A stretch of DNA of 40,607 bases from Streptomyces sparsogenes (GTDB taxonomy: Bacteria > Actinomycetota > Actinomycetes > Streptomycetales > Streptomycetaceae): contig NZ_MAXF01000124.1 of assembly GCF_001704635.1 (NCBI RefSeq), positions 1 through 40,607 on the forward strand, written 5' to 3'. The notes beneath the pieces are model-generated. The model was not told the DNA's origin, did not search any database, and saw only the letters and a list, made by a program, of their open reading frames with translations. Both the position numbers and the translations under genes were made by a program. Of the stretch, positions 8,302-16,413 are shown one piece after another. The stretch's first letter is position 1. Each line of letters opens with the position of its first letter.

Positions 8302-8748
8302 GTGACCGACTCACTCACCGAGCCCCTGCCCGGGCCACCCCAGCCACTGACCGCCGACATGTTCGGCCCCGAGTGCCCGAACCGCGCGCTCATCCGGCTC
8401 GATGCCAAATGGGCCTGGCTGATCATCCGCTGTCTGGAGGGCGGTCCCCGCCGCTTCTCCGAACTGCGGGTGCCGCTGGCCCGGGTGACCCCCAAGGTGC
8501 TCAGCGAGTCGCTGCGCGCGATGGAGCGCGACGGCCTGATCACGCGGACCGCCTACCCCGAGAACCCGCCCCGCGTCGAGTACGCGCTGACCGACCTCGG
8601 GCGCTCGCTGCTCGGCCCGATGGACGCCGCCTGCGAATGGGGGCGGCGCCACCTGGGCCGGCTGCTCGACGCGCGCGAGGCGTACGAGCGGCGGCGCGCG
8701 CCCGGCCCATCCGAGCCGGCTAGGCCGTCGTCGCCAACCCGGCCGTGA
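8302..8748 (+). CDS. HxlR-type winged-helix transcriptional regulator
   Basis: The 148-residue protein carries the HxlR pattern: CPNRALIRLDAKWAWLIIRCL, then RFSELRVPLARVTPKVLSES (recognition region) and LITRTAYPENPPRVEYALT, a wing typical of the family. Cys25 precedes the DNA-binding domain, as in redox-sensing HxlR members. GTG 8302 has GGAG about four to seven bases upstream. The gene is divergent from the oxidoreductase at 7508-8149, its probable target. Its 3' end overlaps the convergent MerR gene by 29 bp. The C-terminal tail is proline-rich and probably disordered. Confidence 0.88.
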   Translation: MTDSLTEPLPGPPQPLTADMFGPECPNRALIRLDAKWAWLIIRCLEGGPRRFSELRVPLARVTPKVLSESLRAMERDGLITRTAYPENPPRVEYALTDLGRSLLGPMDAACEWGRRHLGRLLDAREAYERRRAPGPSEPARPSSPTRP

Positions 8749-9082
8749 TCACCGAGTCCAGCAGCGAGCGCGAGGTCTCCAGCTCCTCGATGGCCGAGGT
8801 CATCCGCTCCCGCTCCGCCCGGAGCTGGGCGATGAGGTCGGGGCAGGTGGGTACCAGACGCTCGCCCTCCTCCCGCAGGCACGGCAGGATCTGCGCGATC
8901 GTGGCGGTCGACAGCCCGGCGGCCAGCAGCGAGCGGATGCGGTTCACCGCGGCCACGTCGGACTCCCGGTAGACGCGATAGCCGCTGGGCAGCCGCTCCG
9001 GCTGGAGCAGACCCTGCTGCTCGTAGTAGCGCAGCAGCCGCTCGTTCACCCCGGTGCGCCGGGTCAGTTCACCGATGCGCAT
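8720..9082 (-). CDS. MerR-family transcriptional regulator
   Basis: This 120-residue protein begins MRIGELTRRTGVNERLLRYY, the MerR helix-turn-helix signature, followed by the wing (GYRVYRESDV) and a C-terminal dimerisation coiled coil (ERERMTSAIEELETSRSLL). A single cysteine in LPCLREEG and another in VPTCPDL are present, but there is no clear metal-binding CxC pair. The start at 9082 has GGGGA about eight bases upstream. It overlaps the convergent HxlR gene by 29 bp. The target is unknown; the downstream serine hydrolases read in the same direction but are upstream of it in transcription order. Confidence 0.87.
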   Translation of the reverse strand: MRIGELTRRTGVNERLLRYYEQQGLLQPERLPSGYRVYRESDVAAVNRIRSLLAAGLSTATIAQILPCLREEGERLVPTCPDLIAQLRAERERMTSAIEELETSRSLLDSVITAGLATTA

Positions 9083-9128
9083 GACATGTCCCCTCATCGC
9101 GCCACAGGTCTCCAACGGATGTCAGAGT

Positions 9129-10319
9129 TTACCCGGCGCGCCGGCACAGCACGTCGTCTATGAGCGCCTTCACCGCCTTGTCCGTCCGTTCCTGCCGTGC
9201 CGTGTCCGACTCGTCGAAGCTGTTGGTCGACACGGTCACCGCCCGTCGCCCGTCGTCGGTGACGCCGTTCTCGCTGGAGTAGCCCAGGGCGTTGCCGCCG
9301 TGGTGCCAGTAGAAGCCGCCGCAGCTCAGCGGGGTCGTCTCGAGGCCGAGACCGGCGCCGCGCCCCGGCTCGTCGGGTATCGGGACGGTCCGCCGCATCT
9401 CGGCCAGCTCCGCCGGGCGCAGCAGCCGGCCGGTGAGGAGCGCGCCGAAGAAGCGGTTGACGTCGTGCGGAGTGGTGACCAGGTCGCCTGACGCGTCGGC
9501 CGCCGTGGCGTTGAAGACCGTGGTGTCGACGCGGCGCCCCTCCTCCGCATAGGCGTGGTACCCATGCGCGTACGGCGCGGGCAGATACGGCTGGTCGCCC
9601 GGCAGGGTCGTGGCGGACAGCCCCAGCGGGCGGACGATCCGGTCGTGGACCTCCGTGCGCCAGGGGCGCCCGGTGACCCTCTCGATGATCATTCCTGTGA
9701 CAACGTAGTTGGTGTTGGAGTAGCGGTACGCCGCCCCGGGCTCGGAGTTCGGAGGACGGCCCACCGCGGCGGCCACCAGCTCCCCGGCGGTGTAGTGGCG
9801 GAAGCGGTTCTCGTAGTAGCCGCGCGCGGAGTATCCCGCCGGGAAGAGCTCGGGGATGCTCGTGTAGCCCCGCAGCCCGCTGGTGTGCTGGAGCAGCTGC
9901 CGCACGGTGATGCGGCGCCCGTCGTTGCCGTGGCCCGACACCAGGCCCGGCAGCCACCGGTCCACCGTGTCGTCCAGCGCCAGCCGGCCCTCGCCGACCA
10001 GTTGCAGGGCGACGGTGGCCACGAAGGTCTTCACCGTGCTGCCCGCGCGGTAGTGGGCGTCGGCCCGCATGGGCGCGCCGGTGCGCAGATCGGCCTTCCC
10101 CGCGCCGGCCGTGGCCGTGCCGGACGGGGTGTCCACCACGGCCGCCACCCCCACCGCCCCGGCCCGGTGGACCGCCCGCGTGTTGCGGCGCAACACCTCC
10201 GCGCCGCTCCCGCCGGGGGCGCCGCTCCCGCCCGGGGCGGCGGGGGCCGCCGCCACGAGAGCGGCGACACCCGCCAGGGCGGCCAGGGACGCGGCCAGGC
10301 GGCGCCCGACGGTGCTCAC
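9129..10319 (-). CDS. Secreted serine hydrolase (beta-lactamase/D-Ala-D-Ala carboxypeptidase fold)
   Basis: The 396-residue precursor has an N-terminal signal sequence (STVGRRLAASLAALAGVAAL) and the class C beta-lactamase/DD-peptidase motifs: SxxK in GSTVKTF, YxN in YRYSNTNY and HxG in WHHGGNALG. Such proteins act outside the cell as DD-carboxypeptidases or esterases. The GTG start overlaps the stop of the preceding gene in GTGA (10316-10319), so the two paralogues are translationally coupled. Pairwise the two proteins share GEGRLALDDTVDRWLPGLVSG-like stretches, indicating tandem duplication. An upstream in-frame extension to 10739 is rejected because it lies within the paralogue. Confidence 0.88.
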   Translation of the reverse strand: MSTVGRRLAASLAALAGVAALVAAAPAAPGGSGAPGGSGAEVLRRNTRAVHRAGAVGVAAVVDTPSGTATAGAGKADLRTGAPMRADAHYRAGSTVKTFVATVALQLVGEGRLALDDTVDRWLPGLVSGHGNDGRRITVRQLLQHTSGLRGYTSIPELFPAGYSARGYYENRFRHYTAGELVAAAVGRPPNSEPGAAYRYSNTNYVVTGMIIERVTGRPWRTEVHDRIVRPLGLSATTLPGDQPYLPAPYAHGYHAYAEEGRRVDTTVFNATAADASGDLVTTPHDVNRFFGALLTGRLLRPAELAEMRRTVPIPDEPGRGAGLGLETTPLSCGGFYWHHGGNALGYSSENGVTDDGRRAVTVSTNSFDESDTARQERTDKAVKALIDDVLCRRAG

Positions 10320-11593
10320 CGGCGCACCACCTGACCGCACATCACCCGGTCCAGAAGCGACTGCATGGCCTTCTCGGCCTTGAGTAGCCGCTCGTCGTCC
10401 GATGTGGTCCCGCTGGCACTGATCACCACCGAGCGTCGTCCGTCCGCGCTGAACGCCGTTCTCACCGTGCCGCCTTCGAGGTCGCCGCCGTGGCCCCAGC
10501 GGTCCCCGCCGCAGCTCAGCGGCTGCTGCATCAGCCCGAGCCCGTACCGCAGCCCGGGGAACGCCATCTCGAAGTCGGCGCCCACGGGGACCGTCCGGCG
10601 CATCTCGGCCAGCTGCGCGGCGGGCAGCAGGCGACCGCCGAACAGGGCCGTGAAGAACCGGTCCAGGTCCCGCTGGCTGGTCACCAGCGACCCGGCGGCA
10701 TCGGCCCAGGAGATGTTCCGAACGGTGGTGTCGGTCCACCGGTCGGAGCCGGTGAAGCGGTGGTACGTGTGGGCGTACGGCTGCTTCAGATAGGGGTCGT
10801 CCCCGGGCTCATAGGTGTCCTTCAGCCCCAGCGGCCGGATGATGCGGTCGCGCACCTCCTCGGCCCAGGGCCGCCCGGTGACCTTCTTGATGATCAGGCC
10901 GGCGATCATGTAGTTGGGGTTCGAGTAGTTCCATTTCGGTTCCGGGTCGTCCGGGTCGGCGGGCGGGAAGTCGGGGCTGTGCCGCATCGCTCCGGCGATG
11001 CTCTGCTCCGGGTCGACGTGGTAGAGCTTCGTCCGCTCGAAGTCCTCGGCCGTGCCCCCCAGGTCCTCCTCCAGGCCGTAGTTGTAGATGCCGCTGGTGT
11101 GCTGGAGCAGATTTCGGATCGTGATGCGACTGCCGTCGTTGCCATGGCCCGACACCACGCCCGGCAGCCACTTCTCCACGGTGTCGTCCAGCGACAGCCG
11201 CCCCTCGGCGGCCAGCTGAAGCACGACCGTGGCCACGAAGGTCTTGGTGGTGCTGGCGCCCCGGAAGTTCGCGCCGTACGGCACCGGGCGGCCGGTGTTC
11301 AACTCGGCCTCGCCCGCGCGGGCGTGGATCCGGCGGCGGCCGTCGCGCACCTCCACGGTCATGCCGATGTACCCGGCCTCGCGGAGGGTGTCGGCCACCT
11401 CGCGCCGCAACTCGTCCTGGCTGAGCGAGGCGCCGGGCGAGGAGTGGGGCGCCGCGGCGGCCGGGGCCGCTCCGGCCGGGACCGCCGCGACGCCACCGAC
11501 CGCGGCCACGGCAAGCGCCGCGGCCGCGACGGCCCGAGTCCTTAACCGGGGCTTTTTCCCCGATGTCGGGGCGGAGGATGACGTACAGGTCAT
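10316..11593 (-). CDS. Secreted serine hydrolase paralogue, first gene of the pair
   Basis: This 425-residue precursor has a long alanine-rich signal sequence after KKPRLRTR. Motifs are STTK (GASTTKTF), YSN (WNYSNPNY) and HGG (GHGGDLEGG), matching beta-lactamase-related DD-peptidases/esterases. Codon 17 is TTA (11545-11543), the bldA-dependent leucine codon, so production may be tied to development. ATG 11593 has GAAAGAG about eight bases upstream; ATGs at 11608 and 11620 are in frame and possible. It is the first gene of a two-gene operon with the paralogue at 9129-10319. Three 10-bp repeats with 23-bp spacing lie just upstream. Confidence 0.86.
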   Translation of the reverse strand: MTCTSSSAPTSGKKPRLRTRAVAAAALAVAAVGGVAAVPAGAAPAAAAPHSSPGASLSQDELRREVADTLREAGYIGMTVEVRDGRRRIHARAGEAELNTGRPVPYGANFRGASTTKTFVATVVLQLAAEGRLSLDDTVEKWLPGVVSGHGNDGSRITIRNLLQHTSGIYNYGLEEDLGGTAEDFERTKLYHVDPEQSIAGAMRHSPDFPPADPDDPEPKWNYSNPNYMIAGLIIKKVTGRPWAEEVRDRIIRPLGLKDTYEPGDDPYLKQPYAHTYHRFTGSDRWTDTTVRNISWADAAGSLVTSQRDLDRFFTALFGGRLLPAAQLAEMRRTVPVGADFEMAFPGLRYGLGLMQQPLSCGGDRWGHGGDLEGGTVRTAFSADGRRSVVISASGTTSDDERLLKAEKAMQSLLDRVMCGQVVRR

Positions 11594-11649
11594 GGTGGGC
11601 TCTTTCATGCCCACCACCATCGCGGAGCCGGTGGTGGTGGGACCATCAC

Positions 11650-11705
11650 GCCAGCCCTAGTTCCAAGGTCGCGCCAGCCCTACTCCGCGGGTATGGCCAG
11701 CCCTA
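11650..11705 (-). promoter_or_regulatory. Three direct repeats with exact 23-bp period
   Basis: TAGGGCTGGC on the minus strand (GCCAGCCCTA on plus) occurs at 11650-11659, 11673-11682 and 11696-11705, each exactly 23 bp apart. They lie 57-112 bp upstream of the serine hydrolase start. Regular spacing of about two helical turns suggests adjacent binding of an activator such as a response regulator; no such regulator is encoded nearby. Confidence 0.6.
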
Positions 11706-11747
11706 CCCCTCCCGCCCCGCCCCTCCCGCGATCCGCGCGAAGGGCCC

Positions 11748-12506
11748 TCAGGCCGACGCCCCGCTGTCGATGACCAGGTCCGCGCCGACCACCGCGCCGG
11801 CCGCGGGCGAGGCCAGGTAGAGCACCGCCGCGGCGACCTCGTCCACCTCGGCGACCCGGCCCAGCGGGGTCTCCCGCTTCATCCGCTCGGCCCGCTCCGC
11901 CTCCGTCTCGCCCGGCCGCAGCGACATCGAGGTGGCCGCGGCCCCAGGGCTCACCGCGTTGATGCGGACGCCCTGGTGGACATGGTCGAGGGCGGCGGCG
12001 CGGGTGAGCGCGGACACCGCCGCCTTCGAGGCGATGTACGCGGCGAGGCCCGGGGCCCGGCGGTGCGCGCCCAGGTTGGAGGAGATGTTGACGATGGCGC
12101 CGCCGCCGTGCTCCTTCATGTGCGCGATCTCGTGCTTCATGGCCAGCCAGACCCCGGTCACATTGGTCCGCTGCACGGCCTCCCAGTCCTCCTCGCTCAC
12201 CTCGGCCACGGGCCCGGTGCCGCGCAGTATCCCGGCGTTGTTCACCGCGATGTCCAGCCCGCCGAAGCGGGTGACGGCCTCCTGGACGAGCGCGCGGACC
12301 TCCCCGGAGTCGGTCACGTCGGCCGCCACGGCCGCGGCCGTCCCGCCCGCGGCCTCGATGAGCTCGACTGTCTCCTCCAGCGTGGCCGCGGTGCGCCCGG
12401 CGGCGACCACGGACGCGCCCTCGGCGGCGAAGGCGAGCGCGATCGCGCGGCCGAGGCCGGAGCCCGCGCCGGTCACGAGCGCGGTCCTGCCGGGGAAGCG
12501 GTTCAT
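11748..12506 (-). CDS. SDR-family NAD(P)-dependent oxidoreductase
   Basis: This 252-residue protein is a classical short-chain dehydrogenase: cofactor motif TGAGSGLGRA, the NNAG motif in VNNAGIL, catalytic Ser in NISSN, and YxxxK in AAYIASKAAV, followed by INAVSPGAAAT and the C-terminal GADLVIDSG. It probably reduces or oxidises a small carbonyl/alcohol substrate in the cytoplasm. It lies 55 bp downstream of the MFS gene (12562-13896) and is probably cotranscribed, under the TetR operator at 13924. Confidence 0.9.
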   Translation of the reverse strand: MNRFPGRTALVTGAGSGLGRAIALAFAAEGASVVAAGRTAATLEETVELIEAAGGTAAAVAADVTDSGEVRALVQEAVTRFGGLDIAVNNAGILRGTGPVAEVSEEDWEAVQRTNVTGVWLAMKHEIAHMKEHGGGAIVNISSNLGAHRRAPGLAAYIASKAAVSALTRAAALDHVHQGVRINAVSPGAAATSMSLRPGETEAERAERMKRETPLGRVAEVDEVAAAVLYLASPAAGAVVGADLVIDSGASA

Positions 12507-12561
12507 GGGTGACTCCTTGAGTGATGGTGAAGCGGAACAGGTTGGGAAAAAGTGAGGTGGT

Positions 12562-13896
12562 TCAGGAAGGGCGCCGGCTCAGCGCGGTGAGCGCGGCCAG
12601 CGCGGCCAGCGAGGTCCCCGTCACGGCCAGGGACGAGGCGTCGCCGCCGAGGGTGAGCACGACGGCGAACAGGACGGTCGGGCCGAACTCCATCGCCGTG
12701 TTCATCACGCCGCCCGCGAGCCCGGACTGCTCCCGCGGCACGCCGTCGGTGGCGAGCACGGCGGCGCCCGCGAAGGAGGCCGCCGTGCCGGCCGGCAGCA
12801 GCACCAGCCCGGGCAGCAGCCCGGAGGCGTACGACGTGTCCGTGTCGAGCCCGCCGAGCGCGAGGAGCGCGAGCCCCGCCCCGGCGGTGCCGAGCCCGGC
12901 GGCGGTGACGGCCCGCGCGCCGTACCGCGCGATGAGCGGTCCCGCCGCCCGCCCGGAGACGAGCAGCGCGGCGGCGAACGGCGCGAAGGCGGCCGAGGTG
13001 CGCAGCGCCGACCAGCCGCGCTCCTGCTGGAGGTGGAGCGAGAGGATCACGAAGGTCATCGCGGTCCCGCAGGCGGTCAGCGCGATCGCCGTGAGTGCCA
13101 GGGCCCGCCGCCGGTCGAGCAGGAAGCGGGGCGGCAGCAGCGGGTCGCGGACCCGGCGCTCGGCGCGCCAGAAGGCGGCGAGCAGTGCCGCCCCGGAGAG
13201 CAGCGGCACCAGCACGTCGGCCGATGACCAGGGGCGGCCGTCGGTGACCACGAGCCCGTAGCTGGCCAGCGTGATCCCTGAAGTGGCCAGCGCGGCGCCC
13301 GGGAGGTCGAGCGCCCTGCCCCCGCTGGGCGCGGTGTCCGGCAGCAGCCGCGGCGCGAGGGCGAGAGCCGCGCCGGCCACCAGGAGCGGCACGGCGAAGT
13401 TCCAGCGCCACGACAGCAGCGTCGAGATGACGCCGGAGAGCAGATTGCCCGCGGTCGCGCCGAGCACCGAGAGGCCGCCCCAGGTCGCCATCGCCCTGCC
13501 GTACGCGGCGGGGGAGGGGAAGAGGGCGCGCAGCACGGCCATGGCGGCGGGCGCGCTGAGCGCCGCCCCCGCGCCCTGTGCGAAGCGCGCCGCGAGCAGG
13601 GCCTCGATGCCGGGGGCGAGCGGGGCGGCGGCCGAGGCGGCGGCGAAGAGCGCGAGCCCGGCGGTGAGGGTCGGCCGCCCGCCGTAGCGGTCGGCCAGGC
13701 GCCCGCCGAACAGCAGCAGCCCGGCGAAGGTCAGCCCGTAGGCGGCGCTCAGCAGGATCACGTCCGAGCGCTGAAGGCCGAATTCGCGCCCGATGCGGGG
13801 GAGCGGTACGGAGATGGCGGCGAGCGTGAAGATCAGCGTGGCCTGGACGCCGCCCAGCAGGACGAAGGCGCCGCGCTGCCGGGTGGTGGCGGTCAT
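12562..13896 (-). CDS. MFS efflux transporter
   Basis: The 444-residue protein has about 12 membrane helices. Between helices 2 and 3 it has GGRLADRYGGRPTL, the MFS motif A, and it resembles drug:proton antiporters of the EmrB/QacA group. It likely exports a small toxic or signalling compound. The promoter contains a TTGACCGAACGGTTCA element matching one upstream of the tetR gene at 14027, so the TetR protein is its likely repressor. The downstream SDR gene forms an operon with it. The ATG start at 13896 follows a weak ribosome binding site. Confidence 0.88.
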   Translation of the reverse strand: MTATTRQRGAFVLLGGVQATLIFTLAAISVPLPRIGREFGLQRSDVILLSAAYGLTFAGLLLFGGRLADRYGGRPTLTAGLALFAAASAAAPLAPGIEALLAARFAQGAGAALSAPAAMAVLRALFPSPAAYGRAMATWGGLSVLGATAGNLLSGVISTLLSWRWNFAVPLLVAGAALALAPRLLPDTAPSGGRALDLPGAALATSGITLASYGLVVTDGRPWSSADVLVPLLSGAALLAAFWRAERRVRDPLLPPRFLLDRRRALALTAIALTACGTAMTFVILSLHLQQERGWSALRTSAAFAPFAAALLVSGRAAGPLIARYGARAVTAAGLGTAGAGLALLALGGLDTDTSYASGLLPGLVLLPAGTAASFAGAAVLATDGVPREQSGLAGGVMNTAMEFGPTVLFAVVLTLGGDASSLAVTGTSLAALAALTALSRRPS

Positions 13897-13923
13897 GATC
13901 CCCCCGATGTCGTGACCTGATTA

Positions 13924-13940
13924 TTGACCGAACGGTTCAT
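13924..13940. promoter_or_regulatory. Candidate TetR operator upstream of the MFS gene
   Basis: TTGACCGAACGGTTCAT is an imperfect palindrome lying 28-44 bp upstream of the MFS start codon, inside an AT-rich patch typical of a promoter. It shares ATTGACCGA and CG-TTC with the site at 14635-14649. Confidence 0.55.
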
Positions 13941-14026
13941 TATGTGGGTGTGAACAAGGGAGCCGCGTAAGACTCCGAAGCGGCGTGTACGGCTCAGCCG
14001 AGGCTCGGTTGCGGCCCGGTTGCGGC

Positions 14027-14611
14027 TCAGTCCAGCAGGGCCAGCGCCTGCTCGGCCGCTTCCTTCACCCTGGCCGGGTCCTGCGACGCCTTGCCGACCA
14101 CCCGCAGGCCCTGCAGCAGCACGAAGAGCATGCGGGCCAGCGCGCGCGGGTCGCGGTCCTCGGCCAGCTCGCCCTGGGCCTGGGCGCGGACCAGCGCCGC
14201 GTACAGCGGGGTCTCGATGTGCTCCCAGCTGATCTCGACCCGCCGGGCCACCGCCGGGTCGTGCGGGGCCAGTTCCGCCGCGCTGTTGGTGACGAAGCAG
14301 CCGTGCCGCCGCTCCTCGGGGGAGGCGGCCTCGGCGGCGAACCGGCGCACCACCGCCCGCACCGCCGGCAGCGCCGGGCCCGGCTGGGACAGTTCGCCCA
14401 GCACCGCCGGGTCGTGCGTCTCGGCGTACCGGTCCAGGGCCTTCAGATACAGCTCGCGCTTGTTGCCGAAGGTCGCGTAGATGCTGGCGCGGCCGATACC
14501 GAGGTGTTCGACGAGGTCGGCCATCGAGGTGGCCTCGTAGCCGCGCCGCCAGAACAGCTCGAGGGCCGACTGCAGTGCGGCGTCGGGGTCGAATTCCTTG
14601 GTTCTGGCCAT
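14027..14611 (-). CDS. TetR-family transcriptional repressor
   Basis: This 194-residue protein has an N-terminal TetR helix-turn-helix (DAALQSALELFWRRGYEATS, then LVEHLGIGRASIYATFGNKR) and a C-terminal ligand domain resembling TetR_C_16/AcrR-like families (ERRHGCFVTNSAAELAPHD). It is read in the same direction as the MFS-SDR operon, 130 bp upstream of it. Similar palindromes in front of both units suggest it represses itself and the transporter operon, released by the exported compound. Confidence 0.9.
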   Translation of the reverse strand: MARTKEFDPDAALQSALELFWRRGYEATSMADLVEHLGIGRASIYATFGNKRELYLKALDRYAETHDPAVLGELSQPGPALPAVRAVVRRFAAEAASPEERRHGCFVTNSAAELAPHDPAVARRVEISWEHIETPLYAALVRAQAQGELAEDRDPRALARMLFVLLQGLRVVGKASQDPARVKEAAEQALALLD

Positions 14612-14634
14612 GGCGCAGACTCTACGGTCAACCA

Positions 14635-14649
14635 GAACGATCGGTCAAT
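14635..14649. promoter_or_regulatory. Candidate TetR autoregulatory operator
   Basis: GAACGATCGGTCAAT, which reads ATTGACCGATCGTTC on the minus strand, lies 24-38 bp upstream of the tetR start codon and is a near-palindrome. It aligns with the site upstream of the MFS gene. The remaining 14650-14798 stretch, between tetR and fdhD, shows no gene. Confidence 0.55.
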
Positions 14650-14798
14650 ATATGTTCGTCATAGGTCCGGCGAGCGATGCGCGTCACGAGGCGCCGGGGG
14701 AAGGACCGGCCGGCGCAGGGGGCGCTCCTCACCGGCCGGTCCGTCATCCCGTGCAGCGGGCGGGCGTACCGGTGTGCGGACCGGTACGCGGACCGGTG

Positions 14799-15653
14799 TC
14801 AGGTGCCGCCGGCCGCCGTCCGCAGGGCAAGCCGGTGCTCGCCCGCGTACACGTTCATCGAGGCGCCCCGCAGAAAGCCGACCAGCGTCAGCCCGGTCTC
14901 GGCGGCCAGGTCGACGGCCAGCGACGAGGGCGCCGAGACGGCCGCGAGGACCGGGATCCCCGCCATGACCGCCTTCTGCGCGAGCTCGAAGGAGGCCCGG
15001 CCGGAGACCAGCAGCACCGCTCCGGACAGCGGCAGCAGCCCCTGCTGCAGCGCCCGCCCGATCAGCTTGTCCACCGCGTTGTGCCGGCCCACGTCCTCCC
15101 GTACGTCCAGCAGCCGGCCGTCCGGCGTGAACAGCGCCGCCGCGTGCAGCCCCCCGGTCCGGTCGAAGACGCGCTGCGCCGAGCGCAGCCGGTCGGGGAG
15201 GGCCGCGAGCGTCTCCGGGTCGATCCGCACCGGGTTGTTCTCGTCGTCGCCCACCGGCCAGCGGGCCGTGGTGCGCACCGCGTCCAGGCTGGCCTTGCCG
15301 CACAGCCCGCACGAGGAGGTCGTGTAGACGTTGCGCTCCAGGGTGATGTCGGGGACCGGGACGCCGGGCGCCAGCTTCACGTCCACCACGTTGTACGTGT
15401 TGACGCCGTCCTCGGTCGCCCCCGCGCAGTAGACGATGTTCGCCAGCTCGTCCGCCCGCCCCAGGACCCCCTCGCTCACCAGGAAACCGGCGGCCAGCGC
15501 GAAGTCGTCGCCCGGCGTCCGCATGGTGATCGCCAGCGGCTTGCCGTTCAGCCGGATCTCGAGGGGCTCCTCGGCGACGAGGGTGTCCGCACGCGCGCTG
15601 ATCGCGCCGTCCCGGATCCGGATGACGCGGCGGCGCTCGGTGACCCGTCCCAT
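14799..15653 (-). CDS. fdhD: Formate dehydrogenase accessory sulfurtransferase FdhD
   Basis: The 284-residue protein carries FdhD features: EEPLEIRLNG near the N-terminus, DDFALAAGFLVSEGV, the conserved SSCGLCGK cysteine pair, and DVREDVGRHNAVDKLIG. FdhD passes sulfur from a cysteine desulfurase to the molybdenum cofactor and is needed for active formate dehydrogenase. The reading frame is intact, yet the upstream formate dehydrogenase subunit genes are broken, so FdhD may serve another molybdo-enzyme elsewhere. It starts 16 bp after the end of the remnant gene, suggesting former cotranscription. Confidence 0.95.
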   Translation of the reverse strand: MGRVTERRRVIRIRDGAISARADTLVAEEPLEIRLNGKPLAITMRTPGDDFALAAGFLVSEGVLGRADELANIVYCAGATEDGVNTYNVVDVKLAPGVPVPDITLERNVYTTSSCGLCGKASLDAVRTTARWPVGDDENNPVRIDPETLAALPDRLRSAQRVFDRTGGLHAAALFTPDGRLLDVREDVGRHNAVDKLIGRALQQGLLPLSGAVLLVSGRASFELAQKAVMAGIPVLAAVSAPSSLAVDLAAETGLTLVGFLRGASMNVYAGEHRLALRTAAGGT

Positions 15654-15669
15654 ATCGATATCAGTCCCG

Positions 15670-16270
15670 TCAGTCCCTGTTCTGCACGTGCTGGTAGCCG
15701 AAGCGCCCCTTGATGCAGAGATTGCCGTGGGTCACCGGGTTGTCGTGGGGTGAGGTGACCTTCACGATCTCATTGTCCTGCACATGGAGCGTGAGGTTGC
15801 AGCCCACACCGCAGTAGGCGCACACGGTCGTGGTCATAGAGGTCGTTGTCGATCTTCGGCTCCTCGTCCACCCGGGCGGCGTCCGGCCCGAAGCGGCCCG
15901 GCTCGGCCCCGTACTCCTCGATCCACTCCGCGGCACGCGGCGTCGTCGACGAATCGACCGAGGAGGCCAGCAGCTCCAGGACGACCTTTCGGCTGTGCCG
16001 GGCCCGCTCGGTGTCCGTACGCACCTCCATCCCCGGCTCCACGCGGCGCGAGCAGGCGGGGGCGAGGGTCCGCGCGCCCTCCACCTCCACGACGCACACC
16101 CGGCAGGCGTTCTTCGGCGTGAGCGTGTCGCCCTGGCACAACGTCGGGACGTCCTTGCCCGCGGCGCGGCAGGCGTCCAGCAGCGTGGACCCCTCGGGGG
16201 CGCGCACCGGCTCCCCGTCGAGCGTGAGGTCGACCAGGCGGCGCGGCGGCTGGAGCGGGACGGCGGTCAT
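15670..16270 (-). pseudogene. Disrupted formate dehydrogenase iron-sulfur subunit
   Basis: The first frame (start ATG 16270) encodes a 2Fe-2S domain with LCQGDTLTPKNACRVCVVEV and ends homology at KIDNDLY near 15839. A different frame then gives TTTVCAYCGVGCNLTLHV, the 4Fe-4S motif, to GRFGYQHVQNRD at the stop at 15670. From memory of intact homologues, the region between, with two ferredoxin-like 4Fe-4S motifs (about 80-90 residues), is missing and the frame is broken. As it stands the first frame would give a 166-residue truncated protein ending at 15770. An internal deletion is the simplest reading; an assembly error is possible. The start overlaps the previous remnant by ATGA. Confidence 0.7.
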
Positions 16271-16413
16271 GAGCGAACTCCCTTCTCGGCCTGCCCGAAG
16301 ACGCCGAGCCGGTCGATGGCGGACTCGACGGCGTTCCACGCGGTCTGGCCCAGACCGCAGATCGAGGCGTCCCGCATCGCCTGCCCGACCTCGCGCAGCA
16401 GCGCGACGTGGAT
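16267..16413 (-). pseudogene. C-terminal remnant of a NuoF-like formate dehydrogenase subunit
   Basis: Only about 45 codons remain. LREVGQAMRDASICGLGQTA and the following WNAVESAIDRLGVF are recognisable as the C-terminal iron-sulfur tail of an NADH-binding 51-kDa-like (NuoF/FdsB) subunit. Upstream of about 16413 the frame stays open to 16695 but shows no homology, so the 5' part is deleted. The stop overlaps the next gene start in ATGA. This is the NAD-linked electron-transfer half of a formate dehydrogenase that is no longer functional here. Confidence 0.65.

Noticed and set aside
10320..10739. Upstream extension of the second serine hydrolase
   Set aside because: It lies within the preceding paralogue in another frame; the GTGA overlap and signal peptide define the start at 10319.
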